Shown in pieces: positions 48,669 through 59,828 of a stretch of 64,000 nt of DNA. The stretch comes from Echinometra lucunter (lineage: Eukaryota > Echinodermata > Echinoidea > Camarodonta > Echinometridae). Location: NCBI GenBank assembly GCA_029962745.1, contig CM057161.1:4715400-4779399 (forward strand), written 5' to 3'. The notes beneath the pieces are model-generated. The model was given only the letters and a program-made list of their open reading frames with translations. It was not told where the DNA came from and did no database searches. The first letter of the stretch is position 1. Each line of letters opens with the position of its first letter. A program made the position numbers and the translations under genes.

Positions 48669-48935
48669 CAGGGGCGGGGCCAGGGTATTTTGATAGGGGG
48701 CAAGATGACCCATAAGTAAATTTATTTACGTTTTAAATAAAAATTTAAAAAATAGGGGTATTATGTATAGTTGCATGACCCAACCGTCTCTTTTCCAATA
48801 TTCTTCTTTCTTCTTCCTCCTCCTCCTCTTTTTCTTCCTTTTCTCCTCTTCTTCTTTTTTTTTTTTTTTTTTTGGATCACTTGAAAAATCATAGGGGGCG
48901 GTCGTCCTCCTGTCCCCCCTGTAGCGCTGCCCCTG
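48669..48935. mobile_element. hAT-like MITE with perfect 8-bp target duplication
   Basis: ACCCTCTT lies on both sides (48661-48668 and 48936-48943). Ends CAGGGGCGG-GCCAGGG and (reverse complement) CAGGGGCAGCGCTACAGGGG. The interior has a CTT/CCT tract. Confidence 0.88.
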
Positions 48936-49541
48936 ACCCTCTTTTACCGGGTGATGTTCGTTATTCCGAAGGTTCGTTATTCCGAAGGTTTATTATTCCG
49001 AAACACGCAAAATAATTGCGTATACCTATAGATGTTCGGTAGTCCGAAAAGGGGTTCGTTAATCCGAACATTAATATGGCGTTATTCCGAAGGTTCGTTA
49101 TCCCGAAGGTTCGTTAGTCCGAAAATGAACTAAAAGCCCCCTCACACCTGACCAAATGTAGGCGGACGAAGGGTGACGAATGGGAAAAATGCACGAAATG
49201 CACGCGAATTCAACGAATTCAAATAAAATTTCCGTGAAATCATGCGATCAGTAACTATTGTCAAATTTTATCAACGAACGGTAAGCGAAGGATAAATATG
49301 ACATGCGAAGGATATCGATTTTCCGGTTCACCTCTTTGAGTAAATTGCAGCCGAAGGCGAGCGAAGGGTTGATATAACCCAATAAGACGAACGAAGAGTG
49401 AGCAATGGTTTGATATGGCGTGCGATTAGAAACGAAGAATAGATCGGGCGTTCTTGTACGTTTGTGTGCGCTCCTCGGGGTGTACAAAAGCGACCAGGTC
49501 CGTCCGGATTTCAGTACGGCTAGAGAAGTCATCCACGTAAC

Positions 49542-51840
49542 ATGCCTACAGTGAAAGGAAGAGGCAAAGGCAGAGGGAAGGCACGAAAGACTGCATCTAC
49601 CGGGAGTAAATCCACAACCTCGGGATGCTCACAACCACAGTCTGAAGTGCCGCCTCCTCCTGATAGTCCCGTAGAGTCACGATCTACCAGTCCACAGTCA
49701 CAGCCACGGTCACGGTCTCCAACGCCGCCTCTAAGCCAACATCAAGAGGATGCCGCCAGTAATGCCAGTGGTGATGATGAGGATATATATGCTAGGCCTA
49801 ATCCACAACCAGGCACCAGCACAAGGTAATATTATAATTTGGTAAACAATTATTGAAAGCTTGTGATGTATCTATTACAATAATTTATTATAATAATGCT
49901 TTCTTCTGCATGTCTTTTACAGTCAGTGTGGTGGCAAGAAGAAAACAGGTGGCAGAAAGAGGAAGGACGGCAGTGGGAGGTCCAATTATAGAAAGGATAT
50001 TCATTCAGGAAATGAGGAGGAGATGGTCGAGTTCCTCAAAGACCATCGGTCCCTGTGGGACATTCGCAACAAAGACTATGGGAACCGGGACGTCCGCCAG
50101 TCCTTGTTGCAGCAATTGTCCCAGTCTGTCCAGGTCTCAGGTAAATATATCATACTATACTAGTCACAAAAAGTTAAGGATCATCTTTCATTTATGATAA
50201 GTTGATAAAATGTTAAGCTGTTAATTCCAGGCAAAACAAAGAGAGCCATAAATCTCTGAATATGTTTATAAAACATTGATTTTACACGCTGAGTATGATT
50301 TTATGAGTTTGCATCCCATTCAACTTGTTCATGGATGTTCAAATTACTCCTTTTTATGAATGTTTGACCCAATGCGTCTGACAGAAGATTGTGTAAAGTA
50401 AACGATAAGACGCATGTAATACAACAAACTTTGCTGAACAGTTATCATTAGGTCTTCAGTGAAATATGGTTACACATTCCCAGTAATAACCTAAGGACAT
50501 ATGGTAACAAGAAGTTACAGAACAGAATTTACTTGTGATCCTTAACTTTTTGTGAGTAGTTTATTTCAATGCAACACTGAATAACCCATATGATATAAAT
50601 ATAATAATAATACAATATTTTTGTATATTCCAGTCAATGACATCGAGGGCTGGTGGAAGGGGATGAGGGATACCTTCACCAAGCTGGCAAAGACCAAGTC
50701 TGGTGATGCTCTGGAGGATCTGCCCTATAAGCAAAACTGGATCCTCACCAAGTTCGCGTTCCTGCGGGAGAGACCCACCACCAACCGGGATCCTGTGAAA
50801 AGTGTAAGTATCATAACGCTACATAGTACATTAAGTGGACACCTAACAATGTGGTTTATTCTGTCATAATAGCGACCCCTACATTAGGTGATCACCAGAA
50901 CAAAGAAATAAGACGGCAAATGTCCACCTTATGTTACATATAGAGTTATATCTAAACTATATACATGAATTTATTATGTTATTATGAATAATTGTTTATA
51001 AATAATTTTCACATTTCATATATTTCTGCTTCATTTGTTATTATATCTTTTCAGATGAAGGAGATCATAGATGGCAATGCTGGGGATCTAGCCGCTGCAG
51101 AGAAAGAGGCTGCAAAGCAGGGAAAAGAGGCTGCCAAGAAGCAGGGCAAGGGCAAGGCCAAGGCAAAGAAGCAGGACAAGGACCCGAAGGAACTAGACCT
51201 GGAAGCCCTGCAACAGGTTGCTGCTGACAGTGCCACCACTTTGGCTGCAATCCAGGAATCCATCGCCAAAGCTACAGAGCCAAAGCCAATGGACTCCATC
51301 GGCAACTTTGGTACCTACCTCATCGGTGAGATGCGGGCGATGTCCAAGGGCCGGTACAAGGTCTTCAAGAGGGAGGTACAGGCTCTCCTGCTCAAGTACC
51401 AAAGCTCTACTGCAGATGAGGACGAGGACGAGGAGAGACCAGCACCAACGCCCAAGAAGTCTCATGGCAGTGGTATGCAATCAAGTCAGCAGTCCAGTAG
51501 TGGTGCCTGTGGTGGTTATGGCGAGTGGCAGCCCCACCCTTTCTACTGGATGCCCAATCCACCTCCAGGTAGTCCCTGGCAGTCTGCTGGCAGGGGATAC
51601 ATGCAGCAGTACTACATCAGGATGCCGCAGTATCAGCAACAGCAGCAGTACCAAGGCTCACCACAGCAGCATTGTGTCCATCAGCCGCAGCAGTCTCGAC
51701 CTCGGCAGTCTCAGTCACAGCCGAGCAGCTCTAATAAAGGACCAGACCCCAGCACTATCACCACAATGGCATTAGTGTCATCAGGCATCAACTTGGACCT
51801 ATCCCAGCTAATGGATGATATTCCCCGCTTGAGTCTGTAA
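49542..51840 (+). CDS. Harbinger-encoded MADF/BESS-like DNA-binding protein, four exons
   Basis: Exons are 49542-49825, 49923-50140, 50634-50803 and 51055-51840. All introns are GT-AG, the phases fit (2, 1, 0), and there is one open frame of 485 codons plus stop. Residues 1-95 are a basic, Ser/Pro-rich leader. Residues about 126-215 form a MADF (Myb/SANT-like) domain: EEEMVEFLKDHRSLWDIRNK, then WWKGMRDTFTKL and KQNWILTKFAFLRE. A Lys/Ala-rich coiled region and a BESS-like segment (about 304-340, FGTYLIGEMRAMSKGRYKVF) follow, then a Gln/Pro/Ser-rich tail. PIF/Harbinger elements typically carry a Myb-like partner that binds the transposon ends and imports the transposase. This gene is probably that partner. 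Nothing in the frame looks broken, so it may still be expressed although the transposase is not intact. Confidence 0.85.
50157..50562. mobile_element. Tc1/mariner-like MITE inside intron 2 of the MADF gene
   Basis: The left GTCACAAAAAGTTAAGGATC and its reverse complement GATCCTTAACTTTTTGTGAG at the right define a ~25-bp inverted repeat in TA-rich flanks. The ~400-bp element accounts for most of intron 2 (50141-50633). Confidence 0.8.
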
Positions 51841-51960
51841 ATCTGTAATTTGCTTCAGCGCCACCAACTACAGAATCTATACCATCCAAGTGATTGTCTA
51901 TCTTATGATTGTTTGTATGTCACATAATAATATTATATTATAATAAGCTTTTTTCTGCAT

Positions 51961-52242
51961 GTCCAGGATTTCATCGTAGAGTTCAGGGGGCATGCAGAGA
52001 AATTTCTTGAAAGCCGAAGGGTCTTCTCTTCGGAGCTCAACCAACAGCTGGTCGTAGAGTCCAAAAGCCCTTCTTCTGACAGGGTTCAGCCATGTCCTTC
52101 TCCAGATACGACGTCGTCTGAAGCCTCGTCTCCATCTGAAGCGGCCTCTGATGAACTTGTGTAGGTTCAGCTGCTGATGCATAACTTCATTTTGAGTCAT
52201 TGCCAGTAAATACTGGACTCTGAGGCGGGCTGCATCTTCCAT
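51961..52242 (-). pseudogene. N-terminal remnant of a Harbinger (HARBI1-like) transposase
   Basis: From the likely start at 52242 (MEDAARLRVQYLLAM) the frame carries an Arg-rich stretch and the conserved pre-catalytic motif WLNPVRRRAFGLYDQLLVEL, then FKKFLCMPPELYDEILD. This matches the W-x-x-P...EL...F..F.RM....D.LL pattern that precedes the helix-turn-helix and DDE domain in Harbinger transposases. Beyond the D codon at 51961 the similarity stops and the frame ends soon after in AT-rich sequence. None of the three catalytic acidic residues is present. The frame is open upstream to 52368, but the start used here fits the family better. Confidence 0.8.
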
Positions 52243-52893
52243 TTGACTAAAGAAACTGAAACTTTTGGGTGAAATGTTTATATATGAGTAGCGTGGCGAG
52301 TGGCAGGTCACAGTGAGCAGCTCAGAACTCGCCAAATTATTCGTCTGGTCATTCGCTCGCATTCGCAATCCATAGTTTGTCTTAGTATCTCTTAGTCTTG
52401 TCTTCGTGTATGTATCGCTATTAAAACTAAGTAAAAGTTAGTATTGGTTTCCCTTCGCATAGAAGATGGCAAGCGAAAATCCGTTTGTCATGGTAGCTTC
52501 GTTTCCATGCGCAACTCATATTTTGTCATCGTGTTGCTTCGTTAAGGGTTCTTTCGAGATCGGTCCACTTTGGCAAAAGCGCGATTAGGGACTATGCGCG
52601 ACAATAACACACGAGCGATAAACGAACGATTACCGCAGACTAAATAAGAGATGCGAATTCAAACAGATGACCAACGATTTTTCAATTCGTCGGGAAATTT
52701 TAAACATGTTCAAAATTTCCGCGCGAATTTGAATAATCGCAGCTGTTAGTTCAGAAGGTGTACGAACCCAAACACGAAGGGTAAATATGATTTACTATCA
52801 GTTACCACTGAAAACGATTTTTTTTTTAAATGCCTTTCGCCAGCCATCGCAAGGCATATTTCAGGCAATTCGGTTAGGTGTGAGGGGGCTTAA

Positions 52894-53381
52894 AGGCATT
52901 GGCTAACATTGTCATAATTTTAAAAAAATCTCATTTTGTTACTTAAAAATGGGATAAACATTAGGGTTATAGTGTAAAAATACCAGTGTGAAAGTTTCAG
53001 AGCATAATATCCACGGGAAGTATTTTTAAATATTAGAAATGTGAACCAATGTTTGAAAAATATACGAGGGTCGGTTGCATAGACCCAACGTAAGCAGTGC
53101 GCATGCGCACATGACTCAACAGACCGCACTGTGTGTATTGACGTATCACGCGGCGGAAGGCAAGTAACGGTATTTTTGAATTCGTCCAAACGGTCCTCTT
53201 AGTTCAGTGTCTCTCGAGACAAAAGCTAATAAAATCGCGGTTTGCGTCTAATTTACAGCTTTTCCTTCCAAATTATGGTTGGTTTCAGGGTTTTTGAGTA
53301 TAAATACAAGTACTCATACACATGTTTCATCTTAGTTTCAGAATTTTTTAAATCAGCTGCTCACAAAGTTAGCCAATGCCT
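52894..53381. mobile_element. TTAA-flanked MITE with AGGCATTGG ends, copy 2
   Basis: Same family as 27830-28324. TTAA is at 52890-52893 and 53382-53385. The left TTAA is partly the last base of the Harbinger element, so this insertion is younger than the Harbinger insertion. Confidence 0.9.
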
Positions 53382-53504
53382 TTAAAAGGTTCGTTAATCT
53401 GAAGATGAAATAAGGTTCGTTATTCCGAAGGTTCGTTAATCCGAAAATGAAATAGGGTTCGTTATTCCGAAGGTTCGATAGTCCGAAAATGAATAAGGTT
53501 CGTG

Positions 53505-53796
53505 AAGGCTCCGTCATATATGCCTAACGTATTCGAAAATTTGGACATGCGTTCGTGTTCGTTGCCATTCGTTCGTGACACGTTTGACGTATAGGTATTC
53601 GTTAGTTGTTCGTAGGTGTTCGCAGACATAATTATACGCTGGAGCCGATTTTCTATTTTAGACATGTTCAAAAATTTAGAACCCTATTGTGGCCAAGAAT
53701 TTGAGCGTATTTGAGCGTATCTGGACTTTCCAAAAAAATAGCTGTTCGCTAGGCATTCGTTAGCTCTATTCGCAAATAATTATGTGACGGGGCCTT
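53505..53796. mobile_element. MITE with AAGGCTCCGTCA ends
   Basis: AAGGCTCCGTCATATA at the left pairs with TATGTGACGGGGCCTT at the right. It contains GTTCG/ATTCG words similar in flavour to its host foldback. The target duplication is not clear. Confidence 0.75.
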
Positions 53797-54216
53797 ATAG
53801 TCCGAAAATAACTACGAACTACGAACTACGAACTACGAACTATTAACGACCCTTATTTCATTTTCGGACTAACGAACCTTCGGAATAACAAACTTTATTT
53901 CGTTTTCGGATTAACGAACCTTCGGAATAACGAACCTTCATTTTCGGACTAACGAACCTTCGGTCTAACGAACCTTCGGTATAACGGACCTTCGGAATAA
54001 ACGAACTTTCGGAATAAACGAACCTTCGGAATATTGAACCTTCGGAATAACGAACTGTAACCATTTTACCATCTTCTGCTGGAAGGGTGTGGAGGAGATC
54101 TGAAAATGGCGGGATCATTCTTTTATCCACGGTTAACTTGCAGAAGGAGGGCAAAAACTTTCTCTTTGTTTATCAAATTCCGGGGAACTTTTCTAAATAA
54201 AATAAGCAAGAAACAA

Positions 54217-54454
54217 TTATTTCCGCGGTGTCAAATTTGACTCGGAAAGGCGCCAGCTGGGAGTCAACTCTATTCCGGTTAAAGTGACTCGTTTTCCTAG
54301 TTAATTTGACGCGGAATTGAGTCGATTCTCAGCTGATGCCACAGCATTCCTAGTCAAATTAATTCGGAATCCGATTCACTTTAACTCGGAATATATTCCG
54401 AGTTGCCTCCCAGCTGACGTCATTCCGAGTCAAATTTGACACCGTGGAAATAAG
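54217..54454. mobile_element. MITE with long TTATTTCC(G/A)CGGTGTCAAATTTGAC arms
   Basis: The left GGTGTCAAATTTGACTCGGA and CAGCTGGGAGTCAACTC have reverse complements at the right end (54395-54452). The arms are ~55 bp with small indels, and the centre repeats GACTCG/GAATTGAGTC words. Confidence 0.85.
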
Positions 54455-54734
54455 AGTGTTCGAAAAAAAATCTTTGTGATGCGGCTTTGGAAACGAAAAT
54501 GAATATACCCATCAGGTCATATGCCAATGTATTGTCATGATGTAGGCTAAGGAGAATTCATGGATAGCGCGTTTGTCATCTATATTTCACCGCTCTTTGT
54601 AATAGGCCTTCAAATCCCATCAGTCCTCTCCTCCCGCCTCTTCTCTCCTATTGTCTTATAATCACATTTTGCGCGCATGCTTTATAAACATCTGTTACCA
54701 TATGAATACAACAAAATTATCAATTCTCTTTATA

Positions 54735-55034
54735 TCCCTTGCAAAAACGTGTTTGCCGTATCATCATTGGATACCAGCATTCCTATGAGAGTTCTCTTAC
54801 CCTTCTTAACCTTCAAAGTCTTTCTACCCGCCGTCTTGCCCTTCTTGAGTCATTCGCGCTGAAACTGTTTAAATCTCCAAGACATCGTGATCTTCTGCCT
54901 CCAACCCGTCGCCAAAGTTTTTCTTGCCGTAATCTCAGGAACTCCGCACACATCACTCTGCCCCGATGTTGAACTGAAAAATACCGCTCTTCAACCATCC
55001 CCTCTGTAGTTAAACTTCTAAATGAACAATTATG
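54735..55034 (+). pseudogene. C-terminal end of a non-LTR reverse transcriptase polyprotein
   Basis: The frame reads QKRVCRIIIGYQHSYESSL, then LNLQSLSTRRLALLESFALK and RNSAHITLPRC, one in-frame TGA, then SVVKLLNEQL and a stop. It matches the post-RT C-terminal region of CR1/Jockey-like elements (LERIQKRACRIILG...SL..RR...L) and is homologous to, but a different family from, the minus-strand element at 30925-32999. The upstream RT is absent (5' truncation). Confidence 0.75.
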
Positions 55035-56150
55035 ATTGTCATGCCACATCTTGCCTTCCGCTCTCCTCTTTCCGTTCTCCTCTCTTCTCTCTTCTTTTCC
55101 GCCCCTGTGCTATCCCTATCTCTCTCTTTCATTCTCTCCTTCCGAACCTTGATTTTGACCTTCCTCATTATACTTAAGAGCCTATTCAAATTTTTACTCA
55201 ATAATAATTCAATGATACCTGATTCACTATGTTCTTTTATTATAGAAAACATTATAATCGCAATTTATGTATTTCTGAACCAATCAATATATTGTGAATA
55301 TTTTTTTGAATATGTATTTGCAATCCTAATGACAATTTCAATATTTCATCGTATTTATTTGTATTTGCTATCCTAATGACAGTTTCAATACTTCATCGTA
55401 TTTATTTGTATTTGCAATCCTAATGACAATTCCAATATTTCATCGTATTTATTTGTATTTGCTATCCTAATGACAGTTTCAATACTTCATCGTATTTATT
55501 TGTATTTGCAATCCTAATGACAATTTCAATATTTCATTATTTGTATTTGCAATCCCAATGACAATTTCAATATTGCATTGTACAATTTATTTATATCCAT
55601 TTCAATCTTAGCCTAGATGAGCCAAATGAATTTTTATTTCATTGTCACTTGCTTAGAAAACATAGCCTCTCTGATATTGTATTCCTATATTACTCTACTG
55701 TTCCCTACTACAACTCTCTGTCTCTCTCTGTCTCTCTCCCCCTCTCTATCTTCATTTTTTCCATGACCGTTGGTTTGATCTCTCCTATTATTTCTTTTCA
55801 CTGATAATCCGGAATGAAGATCTGATTTAACTTTCTGTTATTCAACTTCATGATATCACCCAAACTACATTACTTTAATTAAACATAATAATGAAATTAT
55901 TCCTCATTTTGGCTCTCACGTTTTCCTTAGATATGAATTATCGTCTACAATTATAATTGCTAATTTTTCAACTGTTAATTTTCACATACATGTATAATTG
56001 CTGTATACCTGAATTAGTATGTAGCTCAATGCTTTTTTATCACGTATTATTTTTAATGTTGATTTTACCTTGTGATATGTGACTCTGTAAAGCAAACTGT
56101 ATCAGCCTTACGGCTGCTTTGTTTTGCTGATTTTTAATAATCCTGATTGT
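55035..56150 (+). mobile_element. 3' UTR of the plus-strand non-LTR element
   Basis: About 1.1 kb of AT-rich sequence containing the 47-bp tandem array (55314-55575), ending with the CAGCCTTACGGCTGC hairpin (56104-56118) and a TTTTAATAATCC end. The position and hairpin parallel the 3' end at 29893-29960. The exact terminus is not certain. Confidence 0.5.
55314..55575. repeat. 47-bp tandem repeat with 94-bp alternating structure
   Basis: The unit starts GTATTTGCAATCCTAATGAC. Copies alternate between a CAATCC/CAATATTTC type and a CTATCC/CAATACTTC type, about 5.5 units in total. Confidence 0.92.
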
Positions 56151-56159
56151 CAGGATCAA

Positions 56160-57975
56160 ACCTGGGTTTTTGTTTACCTAAAGATTGGGTCACCAATCGC
56201 CCCAAATCAAATAAACAACCTCACATACCCCAAGCATCCTTTTTTTAAAGTGAAGAGAGCTATGATGTAGTCAAAGTACACATAAGTAATTGCACTGCAC
56301 AACAATCATTCCGGTTTAAAGTTGTTTATTACAACTATATCATTTCGTTTCCAAATCAGATTTCTTTCAATTAAAATTTCAACAATCAATGCAACATGAA
56401 TTCACATATAGAAGACATTGACTTTCAAATGACAAACAAACAAAAATTTAACTTTGATTTTATCGGTTGAGATTTTCAGTTTTGGAATGGGGAAAAAATC
56501 AATATGGGATGGGAAAAAAAATTGTCCGGACAATACTAAAGGGTCTATTAAATTAAAGGACTTCCCTGAATAATCATGGATGCAGTCCAAATGATGTCGA
56601 TGAAAATGGCGACAAGTTGACTGAAATTACGGACATCGGATGACCTTGAAGACCGATGACGTAGAATGACGAATATCGACGAATACCGAAGATCTACGAG
56701 GACTGTCGAAAAATGGCGTCACCGAAGAGTAGGTGCTTTCGACCTGACGCATGACGTCGAGAAGAACTCAAGAAGAACTCAAGGTTGAAAACTCAGGATA
56801 AATCATCGTGGCTCAGGGCTGACAATAACAGTTTACTGAAGGCGTCTAACGTAGCCCCAGAATATAATGGCTGACCATGGATCACAGCTCCCTGACCAAA
56901 GGACCCTTGAAAATTGAATACATTCCCATTATCCAAAATGGCAAATCCTAACTTTCAACATTTCAAATATTACTTTTATTAATCATTTGATCAATACATG
57001 TCTTTCTTATTATTTAATAAGCATCGACAAAATATCTAGATAGTATTAATTCATCAGCAAAATGTATCAATCCTAAAAACTTGACATAAATTCACTTCTG
57101 AAAAATACTGAAATACAACCATTTCATCACTGCAATATAATTGTGATAATTATTTAAAGCCGGAAATTATTAAAAACTCACAGCGTAATATTATGCCTAA
57201 GTTATTGACAGAAAACAGGCATCTGTTTGATAGAATTATTACAACAAGATCTGGATCAACAATACAGACAAAAAAAAAAACCTCTTAGATTGAAGAATCT
57301 AATATTCCTTTTTTTTTAAAGCTGAAATTTACTGATAAAAATATCAAATAGACTCACCACCATTGTGGGTAGGAAAACTCCAAAATTAACAAAAACTGAG
57401 GGTCATTTCTTCCTTGCTCCTCAGAACACAACCTCTCTCAAAGAGTAACAAAATGAAAGTGATCCTACTCTCTGTGCAGAGCAATTAGGTGCACTGTACA
57501 ATCAATAGACCTCGGGCGGGTCTTGGAATGTCAAGTGTTTATTCCACCTGTTACTAGAACCTGGAACCTACAACAAAAGGACCTGCAAGAGCTGAATACA
57601 TTATAGCCCTTCCTAGTTAAAGTAACTACATACATAGGATTTCATTATACAACTCCATTAGCAATAATGCCATCACAAGGCCAAAATGAGTAATTTATCA
57701 TTACTTTTACATTTTATTTTTCTATGTAAAATAAACAAAATTTTAGAATTTGGCTTTAGTGCTAAATTTAAAAAATGACTTGCTTGTGACACTGATCAAT
57801 CAATCAATCAATCAATCTTTGGTAATACACGCAGCGTCAGTACCGATATTTAGAAAAGGATTTTTATCATGGCTGCTATGATTATTTGCCAATCCTTTAA
57901 GACTTCGTTTTCGGTAAATATAAACCTATGATCATGGTGGCATGCTATAATTATAGCTCTTCTTGCTCTTTCTTC
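56160..57975. other. Intergenic sequence, no feature identified
   Basis: A stretch near 56595-56760 is rich in GACGAATATCGACGAATACC-like words, and (ATCA)n lies at 57797-57818. No genes or paired ends. Confidence 0.45.
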
Positions 57976-57982
57976 TTCTCTA

Positions 57983-58336
57983 CACACTAAGAAAAAAAGA
58001 TGCAAGTTTGCACCCTAAATGCAACACTGGCAGCACCTTTTAGGGTGCCATCTTGCACCCTATACGAAAAAGGTGCAAAAATGCACCTTCTTGTTCTTGT
58101 TTACAAAATGTCCATTTGCACCCTAAAAGGTGCAACTTTGCACCTTTTAGGATGCAGATTTTTTGCGTACAAAAAGGTGCAAATTTGCACCTTCTCTATA
58201 AAAGGGTGCAAAATGTAGCGAACTGCACCTTTAAAGGTGCAAAAAACTCGTAAAAGTGCAAAGTTGCACTCTAAAAGGAGCTTCCAGTGATGTATTTGAA
58301 GGGTGCAAAATTGCACCTTTTTTCCTTATTAGTGTG
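57983..58336. mobile_element. MITE made of TGCACC words, TA target
   Basis: TA|CACACTAA...TTAGTGTG|TA (TA at 57981-57982 and 58337-58338). The interior consists of repeated palindromic words such as AAGGTGCAAATTTGCACCTT and TAGGGTGC. The terminal CACACTAA-AAAA resembles the CACTCAAAAA end of 47666-47868. Confidence 0.85.
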
Positions 58337-58909
58337 TACCTTAACTCTAACGGTGCCAAGGGGTCTTGCTTGTTCCAAGATTCTACCAAATCATGAACAA
58401 TGCTTACTTTTCAAAATGCCTGCAAATCTTCAACACTAATTTCTATACAAATATGTTGTCCACAAAAGTTGTAGAAAAGTTATTACCCTTTCAAATGAAA
58501 CCAAGTATTCCTATCAATTCAATGTCATGCATGAAAATTATTGTGAAACAGCACTGAGCTTCCCTCTTGGCTTTTTACGTTTTCGTTTCTCATTTGTTCG
58601 TTATTGCTTTATGCTAAAGTGACAATGGATCCTTTCCAAAATCTGCAGTTTTCTTTTAAAAATCCTATGGTGGCATAATATAGTGTCTGATAGATATTTT
58701 AAATACTATATTTATCCTCTAAACTTTGACATATTATTTTCATCACCATATACTTCTTTTTAAGTGGAGTAATGGTCGATTAAAAATGCAAAGTCTCTTT
58801 GTCACATAATGACATCGGCACTGTAAGAGTTAAACGTGCATACTGGTGTTTTGACTATGTTATCCATTCATTATGCTGTATTCTAATTCAAGACACATGG
58901 AAACTTTAA

Positions 58910-59475
58910 AGGGAAAGTCCACCCTAGAAGTTTCACTATTTCAATGAAAGGAGATAAATTTGAACAGCATTAAAAAAAAAAAGAAATGAGCAACATTGGT
59001 CAAAGAATAAGAAAATTACTCTCATTTACAATTTCTAGTAAATTACTCCCAGCTCTGCAAATTGGCAACACTGATGACATCATATGTGAGCAGCTCTCCA
59101 TTCACTTTGTACATGAAATTTCACATTTTCTCAGTTTTCTTGGAAGTTACACATTTTCTTACCCCATAGTCGAAGTATGTTATGTAAAAAGCAATTCTTC
59201 TGAACATACATTGACTATGGGGGTTAGAAAATGTGTAACTTCCAAGAAAATTGAGAAAATGTGAAATTTCATGTACAAAGTGAATGGAGAGCTGCTCGCA
59301 TATGATGTCATCAGTGTTGCCAATTTGCAGAGCCGAGAGTAGTTTACTAGAAAATGTAAATGAGTGCAATTTTCTTATTCTGTGACCGAATTTGCTCATT
59401 TCTTTTTTTTTTAAATGCTGTTCAAATTTATCTCCTATTATTGAAACAGTGACATTTCTAGGGTGAACTTACCCT
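58910..59475. mobile_element. Long foldback MITE, Kolobok-like, copy 2
   Basis: Flanked by TTAA at 58906-58909 and 59476-59479. It is near-identical to 13827-14384 along both arms and the loop. Confidence 0.9.
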
Positions 59476-59499
59476 TTAAAGAAAAATAAAGAAAAAAAC

Positions 59500-59793
59500 T
59501 TGATGCCCTACATGCATAGCTCCTTCATCCCCGCCCAATCTCTCTCTCTCCTCCTGTCTGTGACCTTCTTCGCCGTTTTTTTTTTTTTTGTTTTGTTTTG
59601 CCATTCGACGACGGAGGAAAGGGGCGGGGGGCATATGCCGCCGGAGCTATGCCGCTGAAATGTGTAAGACAACCGTGTCAACAACCGCAAAGCCTCTTCG
59701 AGGTTTTAGCCTTTAGGGATTCCCCATTTTCCATTTCATATTACCCTATAAATACCATGATGCCCTATGCATAGCCCCTCCCCCTCCACCCCA

Positions 59794-59828
<35 letters not shown>

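Larger units (their letters stand above)
49135..52890. mobile_element. PIF/Harbinger-type element, internally deleted
   Basis: A 3756-bp element with termini AGCCCCCTCACACCTGACC / AGGTGTGAGGGGGCT. Removing the later MITE on its right restores TAAA on both sides (TAA or TAAA duplication, as expected for PIF/Harbinger). It holds two convergent genes: a plus-strand spliced MADF-type gene (49542-51840) and the N-terminus of a minus-strand transposase (51961-52242). Only about 120 bp separates the two coding parts, so the DDE catalytic region is missing. Subterminal regions repeat GCGAAGG and ACGAAT words. Confidence 0.85.
48946..54063. repeat. TTCGTTATTCCGAAGG foldback, copy 2, split by nested insertions
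   Basis: Host pieces are about 48946-49134, 53386-53504 and 53797-54063. Joined in that order they give the same layout as 15440-15860: ACCGGGTGATG start, sense words, then reverse-complement words ending CGAACTGTAACCAT. Inserted in it are 49135-52890, 52894-53381 and 53505-53796. Confidence 0.85.

Noticed and set aside
51051..51480. Minus-strand frames of 84 and 95 codons
   Set aside because: Antisense shadows of MADF-gene exon 4.
54677..54862. Start of an independent small gene
   Set aside because: The adjacent frame shows the reverse-transcriptase C-terminus instead. This frame is a shadow.
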